In this document: in pieces, positions 36,561 to 47,263 of the stretch
Position numbering within the stretch: the stretch's first letter is position 1
Layout: each line of letters starts with the position of its first letter
Source: Meta bourneti
Lineage: Eukaryota > Arthropoda > Arachnida > Araneae > Tetragnathidae
NCBI GenBank assembly: GCA_933210815.1
Contig: OW119931.1
Location: 24,776,004 to 24,840,003, forward strand
Direction of reading: 5' to 3'
DNA: 64,000 nucleotides
Position numbers and translations under genes: made by a program
Notes under the pieces: generated by a model
What the model was told of the DNA's origin: nothing
Databases searched by the model: none
Seen by the model: the letters and a program-made list of their open reading frames with translations, nothing else

Positions 36561-39110
36561 TTCTAATCATTGCTCGTAAGTACTAAGCCTAATTTACGTA
36601 ATCTACTCACCTAAGCCTAATTTCCTAATCTATGTTTAAATTACTGTATACTTGCAACTTCAGAACAAGGTATAGAGCAATCTTGTAATGCATACAAGAG
36701 ACTGAATGTCTCGTAGCTACAGCAGTCTATTATGTAGCTTGAAATGCATAAATGTATAAAATCAAAAAATCCTCTTTTAAAAATATTTAATTATTTTGAA
36801 CAAACTATAATTTTAATTTCCTTTATTGGGAAAATATACATACTAAAAATGTTAAAAGTTTTGAATAAAAGAATTTCTAATTTCAGTAAAACAAGCTGTA
36901 AACATTCTGATACAAATTGTATAAAAGCACAAAAATGTATTCTGTTAAATAAATTTAATAAGACGTTCTGTTTGAAAGTTGTTTTGATGTATTTACAACA
37001 CGTTTTTCTCCATATATTTATGTATGGAGAAAACATATATACATGCATACGAAACATACACATATGTTTCATTCACGTAAATTTAGAAGAATTTGTAGTA
37101 ATTTGTTTTGATAAATTGAAGCGTTGATTTCGTTTACTTTAAGGAACGTTTACTTTGGAATTTTAATTAATATGCTACAGGAAATAGGCCTCACACTTTC
37201 AGAAGATACTTTAAATATCCTACTTTAATATAAAGATGCTACTAATTTGTTTATTATTACAATTAATGGCATTAATACACACATAATGTGCATAAACAGA
37301 TGTAATTTTAACAATCCAAACATACAAGACTTATGACTATGTTTATCTACTACAATGGGTAAAAATTTTCAATTCAATAATATGAGAGAAAACAATTTTT
37401 AGTCCAAATTTTTTCTAATATTCAGCAACTTTTGATTTGTTTATGAAACTAAATTAACTTGATTCAGGAATAATTTTAAATTTCTTCAACTAAGTCAGAA
37501 TAGCAATGACGTTTCAAATGTTTATACTTTAAGATATTGGAATCTTCTTCAAATCTTCATATTCTTCCCTTAATTTTGCATAGAAAAACAACCTCTGCTG
37601 TATTGAACCACAAATATTTTTAGATTATAAAAATATACGTTTGAATTCAACTATATATGTATGTTAAATGCATCTGTTGCAAATTTACCAAAATAGCTGA
37701 TCTGTCACATTGAAAACTACCCAAGGGGAACACATGTTTCTACAAATTATACTCACTGTTACTTCTAGATGAATGAGTTAAAGCTCTGTTTTATTTTTAT
37801 GAAACAATTTCCCAACAACAATATTTTTCTTAAAACAATCATTTTTCACTAACTACAAATGGAATATTTGTACCGAGTTGTAATAATATTTTCTTTCTAC
37901 TCTCCAAATTCAATATAAACAGAAATTATAAGCTTCCAGATGCATTAGGTTTCAAAAATCTTATAAAATTACTAGTACAGAGTATAAATATGTTAGTCAT
38001 TTCAGGGATAGATCTTGAAATTCTAAGCTTAATTTCAACTTCCGTGTTGATATATGTGTATACTAACAATATCAAAACGAAAATAAAATACAATATGATT
38101 TCAAATTAATTTAAATCTATTCATAAATATCAAAATGAAAGCCGTTCACAAGAGTTTGATATAAATAAAATGGAATAGGCTGTCTTAAAAATAGAAATAA
38201 GTCAGCTTTTAAAGTATTCGAGCATTGATACATATTCACACTATGTTTAAATAATTCTCACAAAGCTATCCCATTTTATACCTACAATGTTTAAATTCTG
38301 AATGGTAAATTTATTTTGTTGCCTGATTTTAATGTCACTGTTTGAAACGAAAAAAATCAAAATTTAGAGCTAAATAAATAAGCGTACTCAATGGTTACAT
38401 GTATTTAAATTAAAAATGATACAAACGAGATCTCAAAGCACTTGACCAAAAGTGGTTGACATTGATAATATTCATCAATATTTATGTAATTTGTACTACT
38501 TGTAAATATATTAGCTTAAAATTTAAGCTTACAACAGAAACGAGTGTTCATCTACAGCATTGTAAACAGATCCGACATCATGTTGTTATGACCTTGAATT
38601 CATATTCAACATACTTTAAACACATGATTTCTAAATCCAGTAATGCTTCTTCATATTATTTTAATGACTTAAATTTTAAAGTATTATTTGCTAATAATAA
38701 AGGGGTAAATATATACACAAAATAAACATGGTATCTAATGTTTTGATATTTTGCATAGATTTTTCAGGATAACATGTACATACATCATTGGTAACACATT
38801 TCACAGATCAAATTTCTTCAATCAATTACAGAGAAATTTAAAATCACTTTTAATTCAATAAATTTCAATGAGCAATACCGTCTACTTGACACTCATTGCA
38901 CCTGATGTACAACAAGCAAACAAACACAGTCAGAAACAAAATAAAGAAAACAACACAAGACTTACCCCAAAAACAAAACCACAAAAATCCACGAAAATAA
39001 ATCCTCAATTTCACCAAAAACAACGTCCCACAAATAGCGTTTCGTGCGCAATCCACGTGTAACGTTATAAAAGCGTTTGATATCACTAGTTTGACAGTAT
39101 ATTCTGAGCA
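36561..39110. other. Gene-free AT-rich stretch
   Basis: About 2.5 kb of AT-rich DNA. The 127-codon frame at 36744-37127 and its 93-codon antisense partner are rich in I, K, N, F and C and show no family; they are chance frames. A small inverted repeat (11-bp arms TTTTCTCCATA) lies at 37004-37033. Confidence 0.6.
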
Positions 39111-39119
39111 TCGGCTACA

Positions 39120-39400
39120 AGGTCCTGACAGTTTGGACGGACCCCTAGGTGGACCCCTTGGGGGAGGGCACAGAAAAAAGGGGGCTTTGAAGCAGGCACG
39201 TGGGTAGCGCGGGCACCCTTTTTCTGGGCCCCTGGGCTCGGGCTACAATCCCCCTGCTGAAGGTCACTGGAGCAGTATGTAGGTGGGAAGGCTGTTTCAA
39301 GGCCTTTCCTTTTTTATACATAGTTTGAAGGCTGGACTGCACTTCTATCCAAGGTCCCCTCGGTGGGCCCCAAACTAGGAAATGGAAAGTGCTCCAGTTT
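39120..39400. repeat. GC-rich patch, probable old dispersed repeat
   Basis: Abrupt GC-rich island (GACGGACCCCTAGGTGGACC, GGGGGAGGGCACAG, GCGCGGGCACCC, TCTGGGCCCCTGGGCTCGGG). On the minus strand it shares words and general order with 26240-26430, suggesting a common element. The 111-codon minus-strand frame over it (39145-39480) is P, S and K rich without a domain. Sharp edges against AT-rich flanks fit an insertion. Confidence 0.45.
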
Positions 39401-40930
39401 TTTATGCATGCGTACACGTGCGACAAGAGAATGCAGATCAATTTGTAGGCAGAAAAAACGGTGGAGGATTTTTTTATCAAAAGTTTTGAATTTAGGTTAA
39501 GTTTAAATTTTTGAAGCTTGTTTTGTTTACATTTGGTTAGATGGCTTTCGTGCCTACGACCCTGGAACTTGAGGAAGTATTGTTAAGAGCTCGGGTGAAG
39601 CTAAAATTTTCATGCATTTTCGAAAGTTCCCACTACTTTAAATTAAGTTCAAAATTATATTTTAGTTAGAGCTGATTTTCAATCTCAAATCTGAAAATGG
39701 TTAACTGCACACTTTAGTCACATCATAGCAAAGCTTTCGTAAACGGAATCGGTCTAAAATTGCATGGATAGCAGAAAACTTTCTGAATATGACGTGCCTG
39801 TTTAGGCAGGTCTCAAATTCGACCTTGAATTTCGACATCCACCTAATGTACTATTTCCATATATATGGAAAGTACAAAATTATGCAATAACTCTTCTGGC
39901 GTAACTTATATATTTTTATATATATTCACCTTATTTTAATGTAACCATTTACGTGATTTGTGATTGCTCTAAAAGAAGGCAATTGTGGTGAATATCTCTT
40001 TCCTGTTACATTTCTCGTTTCAGTAGGTTAGACTACCAAGGAAGATGTGTAATTGATCTGTCTAAAAACAGGTCTCGATGTATCGTAAGCTACGTATTAT
40101 TCGTATGCATGTAAATATACGAATATTAGGGTACATTAATAATGTGTACCATGCAAAATAAAGCTCATTGAAATTATTATTACAATGAAAGATAAACATT
40201 AAAAATATTTAATATAACGTGAGCACAATGAAAATACTTGTATTCAATTATTATACTTAAGATTTATTAATTAGTATTGATTAATTATTTAAATGTTTGT
40301 AGGTGAGGATGACTTTATTTTGGAAGTACGGATACGAAGAAATATGTTGATTAGACGTTAATTAAAATTAATTAATTAATTAATATTGATTGAAATAAGG
40401 CCATGATTACTACTTTTCTTTATTTTTTGATTTTATAGGTTTTACTGAGCAATAAGTTTGATGGTTTTCCTCGTCACATAATTAAATTCTGAACACAAGT
40501 AATCGTGAAAAAATCCTGTGCGTCAGAATGACTGTATTCTGAGCCGAGCAGAGACGATCGTGTGTAATATTTCGAGTAAAAAAAAATATTTTATCTCAAA
40601 CAACAAAAAATAATATTATATAGTCCTATGAATAATTAACAATAATTAACTAATTAAATAATTTAATCAAGCATAGTTAATAAACTGCAATGACTAGAAT
40701 ATAATCTGTGATTTTGTTGATCTGTGAAGGTTGTTATTTTGTTCCATATGATTTAACTAATTAATTAAGCCAAATGTAACACTATTGTACCATCATGAGT
40801 CTTAGGCTGACTCAACAAATATGTTTTTGACTTACCCAGTAAAATAATGATTATAACCAATTACAGTGTTCGACTAATTAGTAATTAGTAATTAATTAAA
40901 TTAAGCTTGGAAATGATCAAAATTGAGTTT
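39401..40930. other. Gene-free AT-rich stretch
   Basis: About 1.5 kb of AT-rich DNA with many TTAATTAATT-type words (for example 40360-40385), which are also homeodomain cores. No gene or family repeat seen. Confidence 0.55.
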
Positions 40931-42600
40931 TGAGGTGAGTTTGGTGTGAAGGAGTCGTTCGTTAGGCCTAATTACACCAATCCCATCACTCGGTGATTGC
41001 ATGCAAAATGGCGGCCTCATCGTCAGATATGGCGTCTTTCTCTCGCTTTTTTGTCTTGCCTCGGCCGCCATACTTGCTTAACCGCGACATCTGGGGGCTT
41101 AATTACTCTTTTCATTCCTCTCTCTCTCCTCTCTCTTCTCCTCGGAAAAAAAATCTCTCACGCGCGCTTGTCTTCAGTATCCAATAATATAATCTCAGAG
41201 CCGCTTTTGTGCATAAATTACAGCACACGCACCGAAGAGAGAGAGAGGAAAAAAGAATTATAATAATAAAAAAATAAATAATGCGCAAAAAATAAAAGAG
41301 CGAACTAATATCGATCGTACAAGATCAGCGAATGGGAAGATTATTAGGGATGGGGGATGAGGGGGAGAACACGGGGAGGGAGGGAGTGGAGTATTCTCTT
41401 AGGGAAGAAACGGCGAGCAGGAGAGGAATAAAAAAAGGAATTTAATTGATTCCCGCATATTCCCTGCCTCCTTAGGAACAGGCGAGCGCCGCGCTTTTTC
41501 GTAATTAATTATGCTAAGGTTCTCCTATTCGAGTGACGTCATCGGATGCGAAGGAAACGGAGGGAGAAGAAGAGGAGAAGAAAAATAGAAAAAAAGAGGA
41601 GCTTATGCTAAGCGAAGATACTCATTATTACTAGCGACGTATAAACTCGCCGTTTCATTGGCAGATCGAGTTCTTTGTTTACTAGTACACCATTACCTCA
41701 TCCTCTTCTCTTATCAAGGAAGGAGAGGGGATGCAGCATCATTTGCTCTTGCGCTTCCTTTGGTCTTTTTTTATATTGTGTTCCTTCCTTCTTCATTTAT
41801 TTTTTTCTTTCGCTTCTGCAGAGTGTGAGAGAGAGAATCTTTTCTTATCTGAGAGCAGTTTTGTGTAAAAAATAAAAAATAAAGCTATCTTTTTTATTTT
41901 ATTTCTCTCTTTCTCTCTCTGATGCTGCTGCTATACCTTTAATCATCACACGTCAATAAAGCCTCGCAGTTTCCTGTATGGGTGGGCGCGACCGTTTACA
42001 GGACTGATAAAGAAAAGCGGGGTGGACTAGTGTAGAGCGCGCGTTAGATTCGGCGTTTGCTGCAGCGTAAAATTATTTAAACTCTGCGAGTATTGTAAAT
42101 CATTTCTCGATTTTTTTCCTTTTGTGTATTGCGAGTAGATTAATCTATGTTCCGCTCCCTATCTGAGAGCAGGATTTTTGAAATGTGTTGTAGATGAAAA
42201 CTGTGCGACGTCCTGCCGGCTGGGGACACTACTGCAGCGGCTATTTATGACGACGCAGTAAGAGGCTCGTTAATGCGTTTTTACACTTCCCAATATTATG
42301 CCTTTTGAGTTATGGGGCATTTTAATGTCATTTTTAAAGTACGACAGGAAGAGAGCTGCATCTTAGGAGCAGATAACTACTTTCCCTTCTCGTGGACATA
42401 ATCACTTTTGAATTTGTTTTTGTGTTTATCGCGCGTTTTTATGGTAATAAGCTTTTCGCCACATGGGCGTTATTTCTCATTTTAATTCCTACTCCGTCAT
42501 ACGCGGAACAAGTTTAACTCTGTAAACGACGCTTCTTGGCGTTTTATTGCCTCAAATGGGAAAGTCGCGTTTCATTAGAGTTGCAACAGCCACGAAACAA
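40930..42600. promoter_or_regulatory. Candidate cis-regulatory region with GCCAT, GAGAG and CRE motifs
   Basis: The largest complex block in the window. Three GCCAT cores (as ATGGC or GCCAT) lie within about 60 bp: AAAATGGCGGCC near 41007, GATATGGCG near 41028 and GGCCGCCATA near 41062. GAGAG/CTCTC runs follow at 41122-41160, 41236-41250, 41823-41840 and 41904-41920. A consensus CRE, TGACGTCA, is at 41534-41541, and TAATTAATTA lies just upstream near 41500. In flies, GCCAT binds Pho/YY1 and GAGAG binds GAGA factor, a pairing typical of Polycomb/Trithorax response elements. Applying that here is inference. Frames of 64-88 codons are incidental. Confidence 0.4.
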
Positions 42601-42674
42601 TGATTTCGTTTGGTTTTGATTTAATACCATTTCCACTTACAAGAGTTCGTAAAATCAATTTTTTGCCAACTATT

Positions 42675-42884
42675 CCAATCTTACAATGGAGCACATCTTT
42701 AGGTGCATATTTGGCATCACAACCCCAAGGGGAACCTAGTGATTTGTCTTCTCTTCTATTTTACCCTCACCTACCCCTCTGTTTCTTGCTTTTCTTCCCT
42801 CCCTTGTTATTGTCTTGTATTTGGAGCAGCTTGGCCGAATATGACCCTTGTACCATAAAACCCCAAAACAGCCAATCTTACAAT
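42675..42884 (+). mobile_element. SINE A-related element with perfect 13-bp target duplication
   Basis: The 13-mer CCAATCTTACAAT is found at 42675-42687 and 42872-42884. The 184-bp insert begins GGAGCACATCTTTAGGTGC, which corresponds to the antisense of the 43790 end of the copy at 43527-43792. It ends with the family A 3' motif (GGAGCAGCTTGGCCGAATAT, CCATAAAACCCC). It lacks the tRNA-like head of 25431-25655, so this is a headless or differently headed relative. The 111- and 99-codon frames crossing it are incidental. Confidence 0.85.
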
Positions 42885-43204
42885 ATTGCCTGTTTCGTTT
42901 TCATTCCACGGTCACCTTTGCTGCACGACGGTTAGTTAGACCTTCAATTTACTGGCATCAACAACGATCCATTCTTTTCAATGCGTATATACTTGCAACT
43001 ATTGCAAATTGCAAACAATATTGTACAATATTTAGATATGTTTGCAGTATTTCAACCTTGTGGAAACCGAAAAACAATATGCTGTGTTCTTCATTTTCAT
43101 TATTCATTTCTTTATATTCAATTAATATCTGCTGTAAAAATTCTTGAATTAACTTATTTCAGGGAAAATGGTCATCTTACTGAAAAATCATTGCACAGGT
43201 AATT

Positions 43205-43510
43205 CATAAAAGATGCAATGGAGTGCAAAAGATACAATTATGTACGAGAATACAGAATGATATTTTTATGGCAAGTAAACGAACTCGCTCGTGTATATAG
43301 AAATAATTTAAAATGGAATTATGTTGAAATACTTTGACAATTGATGAAGTAATAATTGACAAAGATGCGTGCTTTTCTTTTGGCATTGGGAATCACTAAT
43401 CGAAAAAGTTTGCATGGAAAGTCTTCTATAACAAAAAAAATTTGAACCAACTACGGAAACTTTAGAAACATTAAATGATAAGAAAAATAATGACACTGGT
43501 AATTGATAAC
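43205..43510. repeat. Diverged local duplication, unit 1
   Basis: Words such as GATGCAATGGAGTGCAAAAG, CAATTATGTACGAGAATAC, AAGTAAACGAACTCGC and ACTTTGACAATTGATG appear in the same order in unit 2 at 43795-43925. The later words GAACCAACTACGGAAACTTT and TTAAATGATAAGAAAAAT match 44254-44310. Unit 1 lacks the MITE that interrupts unit 2. Confidence 0.7.
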
Positions 43511-43526
43511 GGATACAATGATTGCT

Positions 43527-43792
43527 TGGTTTTAGGTTTTATGGTGAGAGTCATATTTGGCCAAGCGGCGCCAAACTTAAGACACAATTTCAAGTAAAAA
43601 AAAGTCATGGGAGGGAAAAAGAGGGATTATAGAATATAAAGAGATGAAGAGGAAAAAGATCGTCTGAGTATCCCGGGAGTACATGGCCGTGTTTACTAAA
43701 GACCGTAAACCCTATGGGGAAAAAAAACTCTAGAGTACCTCAGCTCCGTGAAGTTAGTACACACCTAAAAGATATGTGTCCTGAGGGCACAA
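43527..43792 (-). mobile_element. SINE A-related element, long non-tandem copy
   Basis: Antisense copy with the family A tail (GGTTTTATGGTGAGAGTC, GGCCAAGCGGCGCCAAAC) followed by blocks equal to the 235-bp array unit (GTGTTTACTAAAG) and its right flank (GTACCTCAGCTCCGTGAAGT, CACCTAAAAGATATGTG). Near-identical words ATACAATGATTGC (about 43513) and ATACAATGGACTGC (about 43796) flank it and may be the target duplication. It shows what one element looked like before the expansion at 1-925. Confidence 0.8.
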
Positions 43793-43794
43793 AT

Positions 43795-44310
43795 ACAATG
43801 GACTGCAATAAATGCAATTATATACAGGAATACAATTTTCTCTTTTTTTACATGATAAGTAAGCAAACTCACACACACATATATATAAAGGCAATTTGGA
43901 ATGATGGAAACTTTGACAGTTAACCCTCTAACTGGTTTTGACGAGATATCTCGCCTGTCAAGATCTGACCAGCTCTGCAAATGACGAGCTATCTTGCCAT
44001 CAAGATATTGCCATTTCTTTTCTGATGACGAGGTCAAGATCGGGTCAGCTTTCTTTTAATGATAGGGATCGTACTTTTTTCTAATGACGAGATATCTCGT
44101 CCAACAAGATCTGGTTAGTTTTTCTAATGACGACAACTTCGTCAAGATAACACCAGAAAGGTTAAACCGGTGCGTAATTCTGCTTGCAATGCTAGTCACC
44201 CATCTAAAATGGTTTAGATGAAAGTCTTTTAGATCTAAAAATAAATTAATTGAACTAAAATTAAATTTATACTTAGGAAACCTTAAGAACCGTAAATGGT
44301 AAGAAATATG
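43795..44310. repeat. Diverged local duplication, unit 2 (interrupted by a MITE)
   Basis: Second copy of the sequence at 43205-43510, starting AATACAATGGACTGC. Its similarity is broken exactly at the TTAA where the MITE copy 3 lies and resumes beyond it (GAACTAAAATTAAATTTATAC, AAATGGTAAGAAATATG). Confidence 0.65.
43920..44165 (+). mobile_element. piggyBac-like MITE, copy 3 (intact ends)
   Basis: A perfect TTAA sits on each side (43920-43923 and 44162-44165). The left end is CCCTCTAACTGGTTTTGACG and the right end ATAACACCAGAAAGG. Palindromes: GACGAGATATCTCGCC at 43940-43955 (one change from perfect) and a perfect copy at 44086-44101. AAGATCTGACC and AAGATCTGG words lie between. At 246 bp with both flanks it is non-coding. 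Movement would need a transposase supplied elsewhere; none is in the window. Confidence 0.85.
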
Positions 44311-44429
44311 CACATATTTTTAAACAATCGATTCAAGCTTGCTTAATGCATAGGATATGCATATCGCCCAACATCGACAATTTATAGATACTTCGAATCT
44401 TTAATTAAGTAAAGCAGCAAATGAGCTGT

Positions 44430-44910
44430 TCAATTCCAGAGTCAAGAGCCCGGAAGTTAAAGGCTCAAAATACAATTTTGAAAAAGAAATTATAGCGAAG
44501 GGGAAAAACCGTTACAAATGGATATAGAAATAGAAAACGCAAACGTAATTTCACCGCGAAACAAATACCGAAGTGAGCATCCAAACCGTGAACCAAAAGA
44601 TTTCTGAAGCCACTCCGAAGCGATGTCGAGAAAAAGAGATAAACGAAAAAGTGAATCAGACATTTCGCTTAGATACAATTCTCCACAAAATGAATAGTTG
44701 TGATCTGGAAAATATCTCGTGGCGGAAGTCATCCATTGCTCGGGAAAAAAAGGTGAGTTCTTCAAAAATAAGATTCCCTATTTCGAAAAATAAATGATAA
44801 GACAAAGACTGAATCGATGAATTTCTTACGACGAGAAAGTGGCGACGGGGAGGAGATCGGAAGTGAAATCACATACTGCGATTGGAGCGCCGTTTAGTTC
44901 GCAAATGTAA
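44430..44910. other. Complex-sequence block, function unknown
   Basis: Mixed-composition sequence between repeats (CACCGCGAAACAAATACCG, CCACTCCGAAGCGATGTCG, GTGGCGACGGGGAGGAG). Frames of 91 (minus) and 74 (plus) codons overlap it with no domain. Could be a conserved element or exon; not supported further. Confidence 0.25.
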
Positions 44911-45056
44911 TCTGTAGATATTTTATATCTCAGTGGTCACATTTAAATATGGATTTTAAGGCTTTGAATAAACTGCTGTAACAAAAAATTAATTGCAGTG
45001 AAAAATCAGGAACTGGGCTCCATTTTAAGCATCAATAACTTTACCAACGTATATAT

Positions 45057-45459
45057 GGGCGATCGTGGCCCAGTCGGTATGCCCACTGCGCTAGCAATCT
45101 TCGAGTTGTAGGTAGCGCAGGTTCAATTCCTGACCTTGGGTGTATTTTTCTTCTGTGTCAGTAAAACTTTCATTGTATGCTTGTGTTTATTACTTGATGC
45201 ATGGCCAAAATTGCCCCACCCGAAGACCGTCGTGTCAGAGGCTCGTGCACGTTTGGTCGTGACCTCAAATGTTTTCACTTTGGCGTGGTGTCGAAGTTTG
45301 GAGAGTGGGGTGTCAGCTCAGGTGGGGATCTCATCATCCGACCATGATTCAAAATGACGAGGTGCTGTCCTCGAATCCTTTCCCTTCGGGATGGATCCCG
45401 GACCGCCGCCAATAGCCCATTATGTTGCTCCAGTGCGAAGTCGATTCAACTACCTACCT
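45057..45459 (+). mobile_element. Chimeric SINE: family A head joined to family B body
   Basis: 45057-45215 is family A: A-box region GTGGCCCAGTCGG, B box GGTTCAATTCC at 45120-45130, and body TTCTTCTGTGTCAGTAAAAC. Around 45218 it switches to family B in the same orientation: CGAAGACCGTCGTG, GACCTCAAATGTTTTCAC, CCTTTCCCTTCGGGATGG, and the tail GATTCAACTACCTACC. The family B tRNA-like head is absent, so this is a fusion rather than two whole elements. Template switching during retroposition or insertion with deletion could explain it. Confidence 0.82.
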
Positions 45460-45474
45460 GCGTATATATATTCG

Positions 45475-45555
45475 CCGATTAATTGGTACAGTGTTCGAAG
45501 CGTTTGTCTGCCACTCAGTGGGACACAAGTTCGAATCCTGGTCTGTAAGTACATA
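45475..45555 (+). repeat. tRNA-like fragment (glycine-like), probably a SINE head
   Basis: GTTTGTCTGCCACTCAGTGG resembles an anticodon arm with GCC at the anticodon position, followed by a B box AGTTCGAATCC (45528-45538). The acceptor stem does not pair, and the A-box region (AATTGGTACAGTG) is only partly matched. It is more likely a decayed retroposon head than a working tRNA gene. Confidence 0.5.
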
Positions 45556-45584
45556 GATATTGTTTATTGTACCTATTGAAGCAG

Positions 45585-45765
45585 CGGCGGCTTACTCACT
45601 GGTTGCTCCTTACTGATAGGCTAGTTGGCGCAAGTTCAATTCCTCCCTTCTGTGTCAGTAAAACTGTTCTTGTGTGTATGCCTATTAATGCTGTCTGTCT
45701 TGTATCTGGTGCAGCATGGCCAAATATGACCCTTGAGTCATAAGAAAACCAAAGCCAACCAATCT
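45585..45765 (+). mobile_element. SINE family A copy with decayed head
   Basis: The B box is AGTTCAATTCC (45633-45643). The body follows (TTCTGTGTCAGTAAAACTG, CTGTCTTGTATCTGGTGCAG) and then the 3' end (GCATGGCCAAATATGACC, GAAAACCAAAGCC). The A-box half is scrambled. Confidence 0.8.
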
Positions 45766-45819
45766 ACAAAATACCGCCAGTTGGCGACTTGTGTCAAAGA
45801 ACTCAATGGTCCAGCATTG

Positions 45820-46135
45820 GGTAGGTAGATATTTTAATTAACGTCGCACTGGAGAAACGCAACTGGCTATAGTCGACGGTTTGGGACCAAATCCGAAGGT
45901 GAAAGATCCGAGGACAACAGCACTACGTAATTTTGAACCACGGTCAGATGACGAGGTCACACCTGAGCTGTCACCCCACTCTTCAAACTTCCACACGACG
46001 CCAATGTGAGGACATCTGAGGCCACGACAGATTTAACGTGCACCAGCCCCTTATTACATGACGGTCTTTGGTTGGATTCAAACTCGTAACTCCACGGTTG
46101 CTAATCCGTTAATCTTCCAACTATCAAGACCCCGG
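45820..46135 (-). mobile_element. SINE family B, near full length
   Basis: Antisense order is tail (GTAGGTAGATATTTTAATTA, ACGTCGCACTGGAG), body (GAAAGATCCGAGGACAAC, CACGGTCAGATGACGAGGTC, CCACTCTTCAAACTTCC, ACGACAGATTTAACGTGC), then head (GGTCTTTGGTTGGATTC, GGTTGCTAATCCGTTAATC). The A-box end is degraded (ATCAAGACCCC). Confidence 0.9.
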
Positions 46136-46844
46136 TTCAGCGTTCGAGAAAATGATTTTTATAAAGAATTTCTGTACTTATACTTGACAGCAAACTAAAT
46201 CTGGTCAGGTCAGATTTGTACAATTAACGGTAAACACAAAAGAACTTACGATAAAAAATTTATTTATGTTGGGAAACCACTTTTGCTTTAACTACGGTAG
46301 AGTAAAATATTATGTCTGGAGTAATATTTATGTATGGTAAGTGTAATGAAGTGCCAACAGACAAAAACAGTTTGCAACTTCATTTAGTAGTAAATAGTCC
46401 TTCATCCCCAAATTAATTTTTATTAAATAGTAGTGTTTATATTCCCACTCAAGGATCATCTTATTTATCGTCAATATCAATAGCTCGATTTGTGTCACCA
46501 GCTTTAATATTTTTTACTGTGTTAATTCTGTATAATCTTCATATGTGGCAAAATAGGAATTTAAAAAATGGTTGTAAAATGAATCTCAATAATTTGGATA
46601 CGGTACTGATATATCTGCGAAGAATAATTTTAATTCTTAATTTAAATATAATTTTTTATGGAGTGTTCTGCAAGTTTAATTAATTTAAACTTGCAGAACA
46701 CTCCATAAAAATTCGTAAATACCTTTTACAAAGTTCAAATATTTTCTGCCTACATACGAGCACAACCGGTAATTTTCTCGTTATTTTAGTTATTTATCGA
46801 AGGAAATAATTTTTTTCAGTCGGAATTATGTATATTGGAAGAAT
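46136..46844. other. Gene-free AT-rich stretch with a long hairpin
   Basis: About 700 bp of AT-rich sequence. Its only notable structure is the perfect hairpin at 46653-46711. The 63-codon frame ending at the hairpin is incidental. Confidence 0.6.
46653..46711. repeat. Perfect hairpin, 27-bp stem, 5-base loop
   Basis: Positions 46653-46679 (central word GGAGTGTTCTGCAAG) are exactly complementary to 46685-46711, with loop TTAAT. It is the longest perfect stem-loop I found outside the MITEs and has no relative in the window. Confidence 0.95.
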
Positions 46845-47003
46845 GGAGCATGGGCCATATTTGGCCGTGCTGAGGCAGGTACAAGACATGCAAAGTCAAG
46901 TAATGGATATATACTCACACAAGAAAAGTTTATTGACATAAGAAGAGAAGTTCAACCAGGGTAAGTTGCAGGGATCGAACCTGCACCACATACAAATCAC
47001 AGG
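46845..47003 (-). mobile_element. SINE family A copy
   Basis: In antisense: tail motif GGGCCATATTTGGCCGTGCT, body (GTACAAGACATGC, AAAAGTTTATTGACATAAG), then the B box in antisense, GGATCGAACCTGC (46971-46983). The A-box side is missing or decayed, so it is 5'-truncated. Confidence 0.82.
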
Positions 47004-47263
47004 TTTTGATTTTTTCGGTAAACATGAATCGAAAGCTACATTTTGCATCTTATTCAGAAACAGGTTACTCGTGATTTTTATATGTAGCCATATAAATAGT
47101 GGTGGCAGTTTGCAGTTGCAGTAACTTATTGGTTGCTATCAGAATCTCTAATTATTTATATATTTTATACAAGTCTAAGTTACTCAATTTATACGCAGAA
47201 ATTGAATATAATCAGGTTAGCGAAATTTCTTTCATTAAAGAACTTTGAATCCAAAAGAGAACA

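Noticed and set aside
36744..37127. 127-codon frame as a gene
   Set aside because: I, K, N, F and C rich, overlapped by a 93-codon antisense frame, no domain, in AT-rich DNA.
45475..45555. Possible tRNA-Gly gene
   Set aside because: The anticodon arm and B box look right but the acceptor and D-arm regions do not fold convincingly. More likely a SINE head remnant.
46653..46711. Transcription terminator
   Set aside because: Intrinsic hairpin terminators are bacterial; there is no gene upstream and the context is animal DNA.
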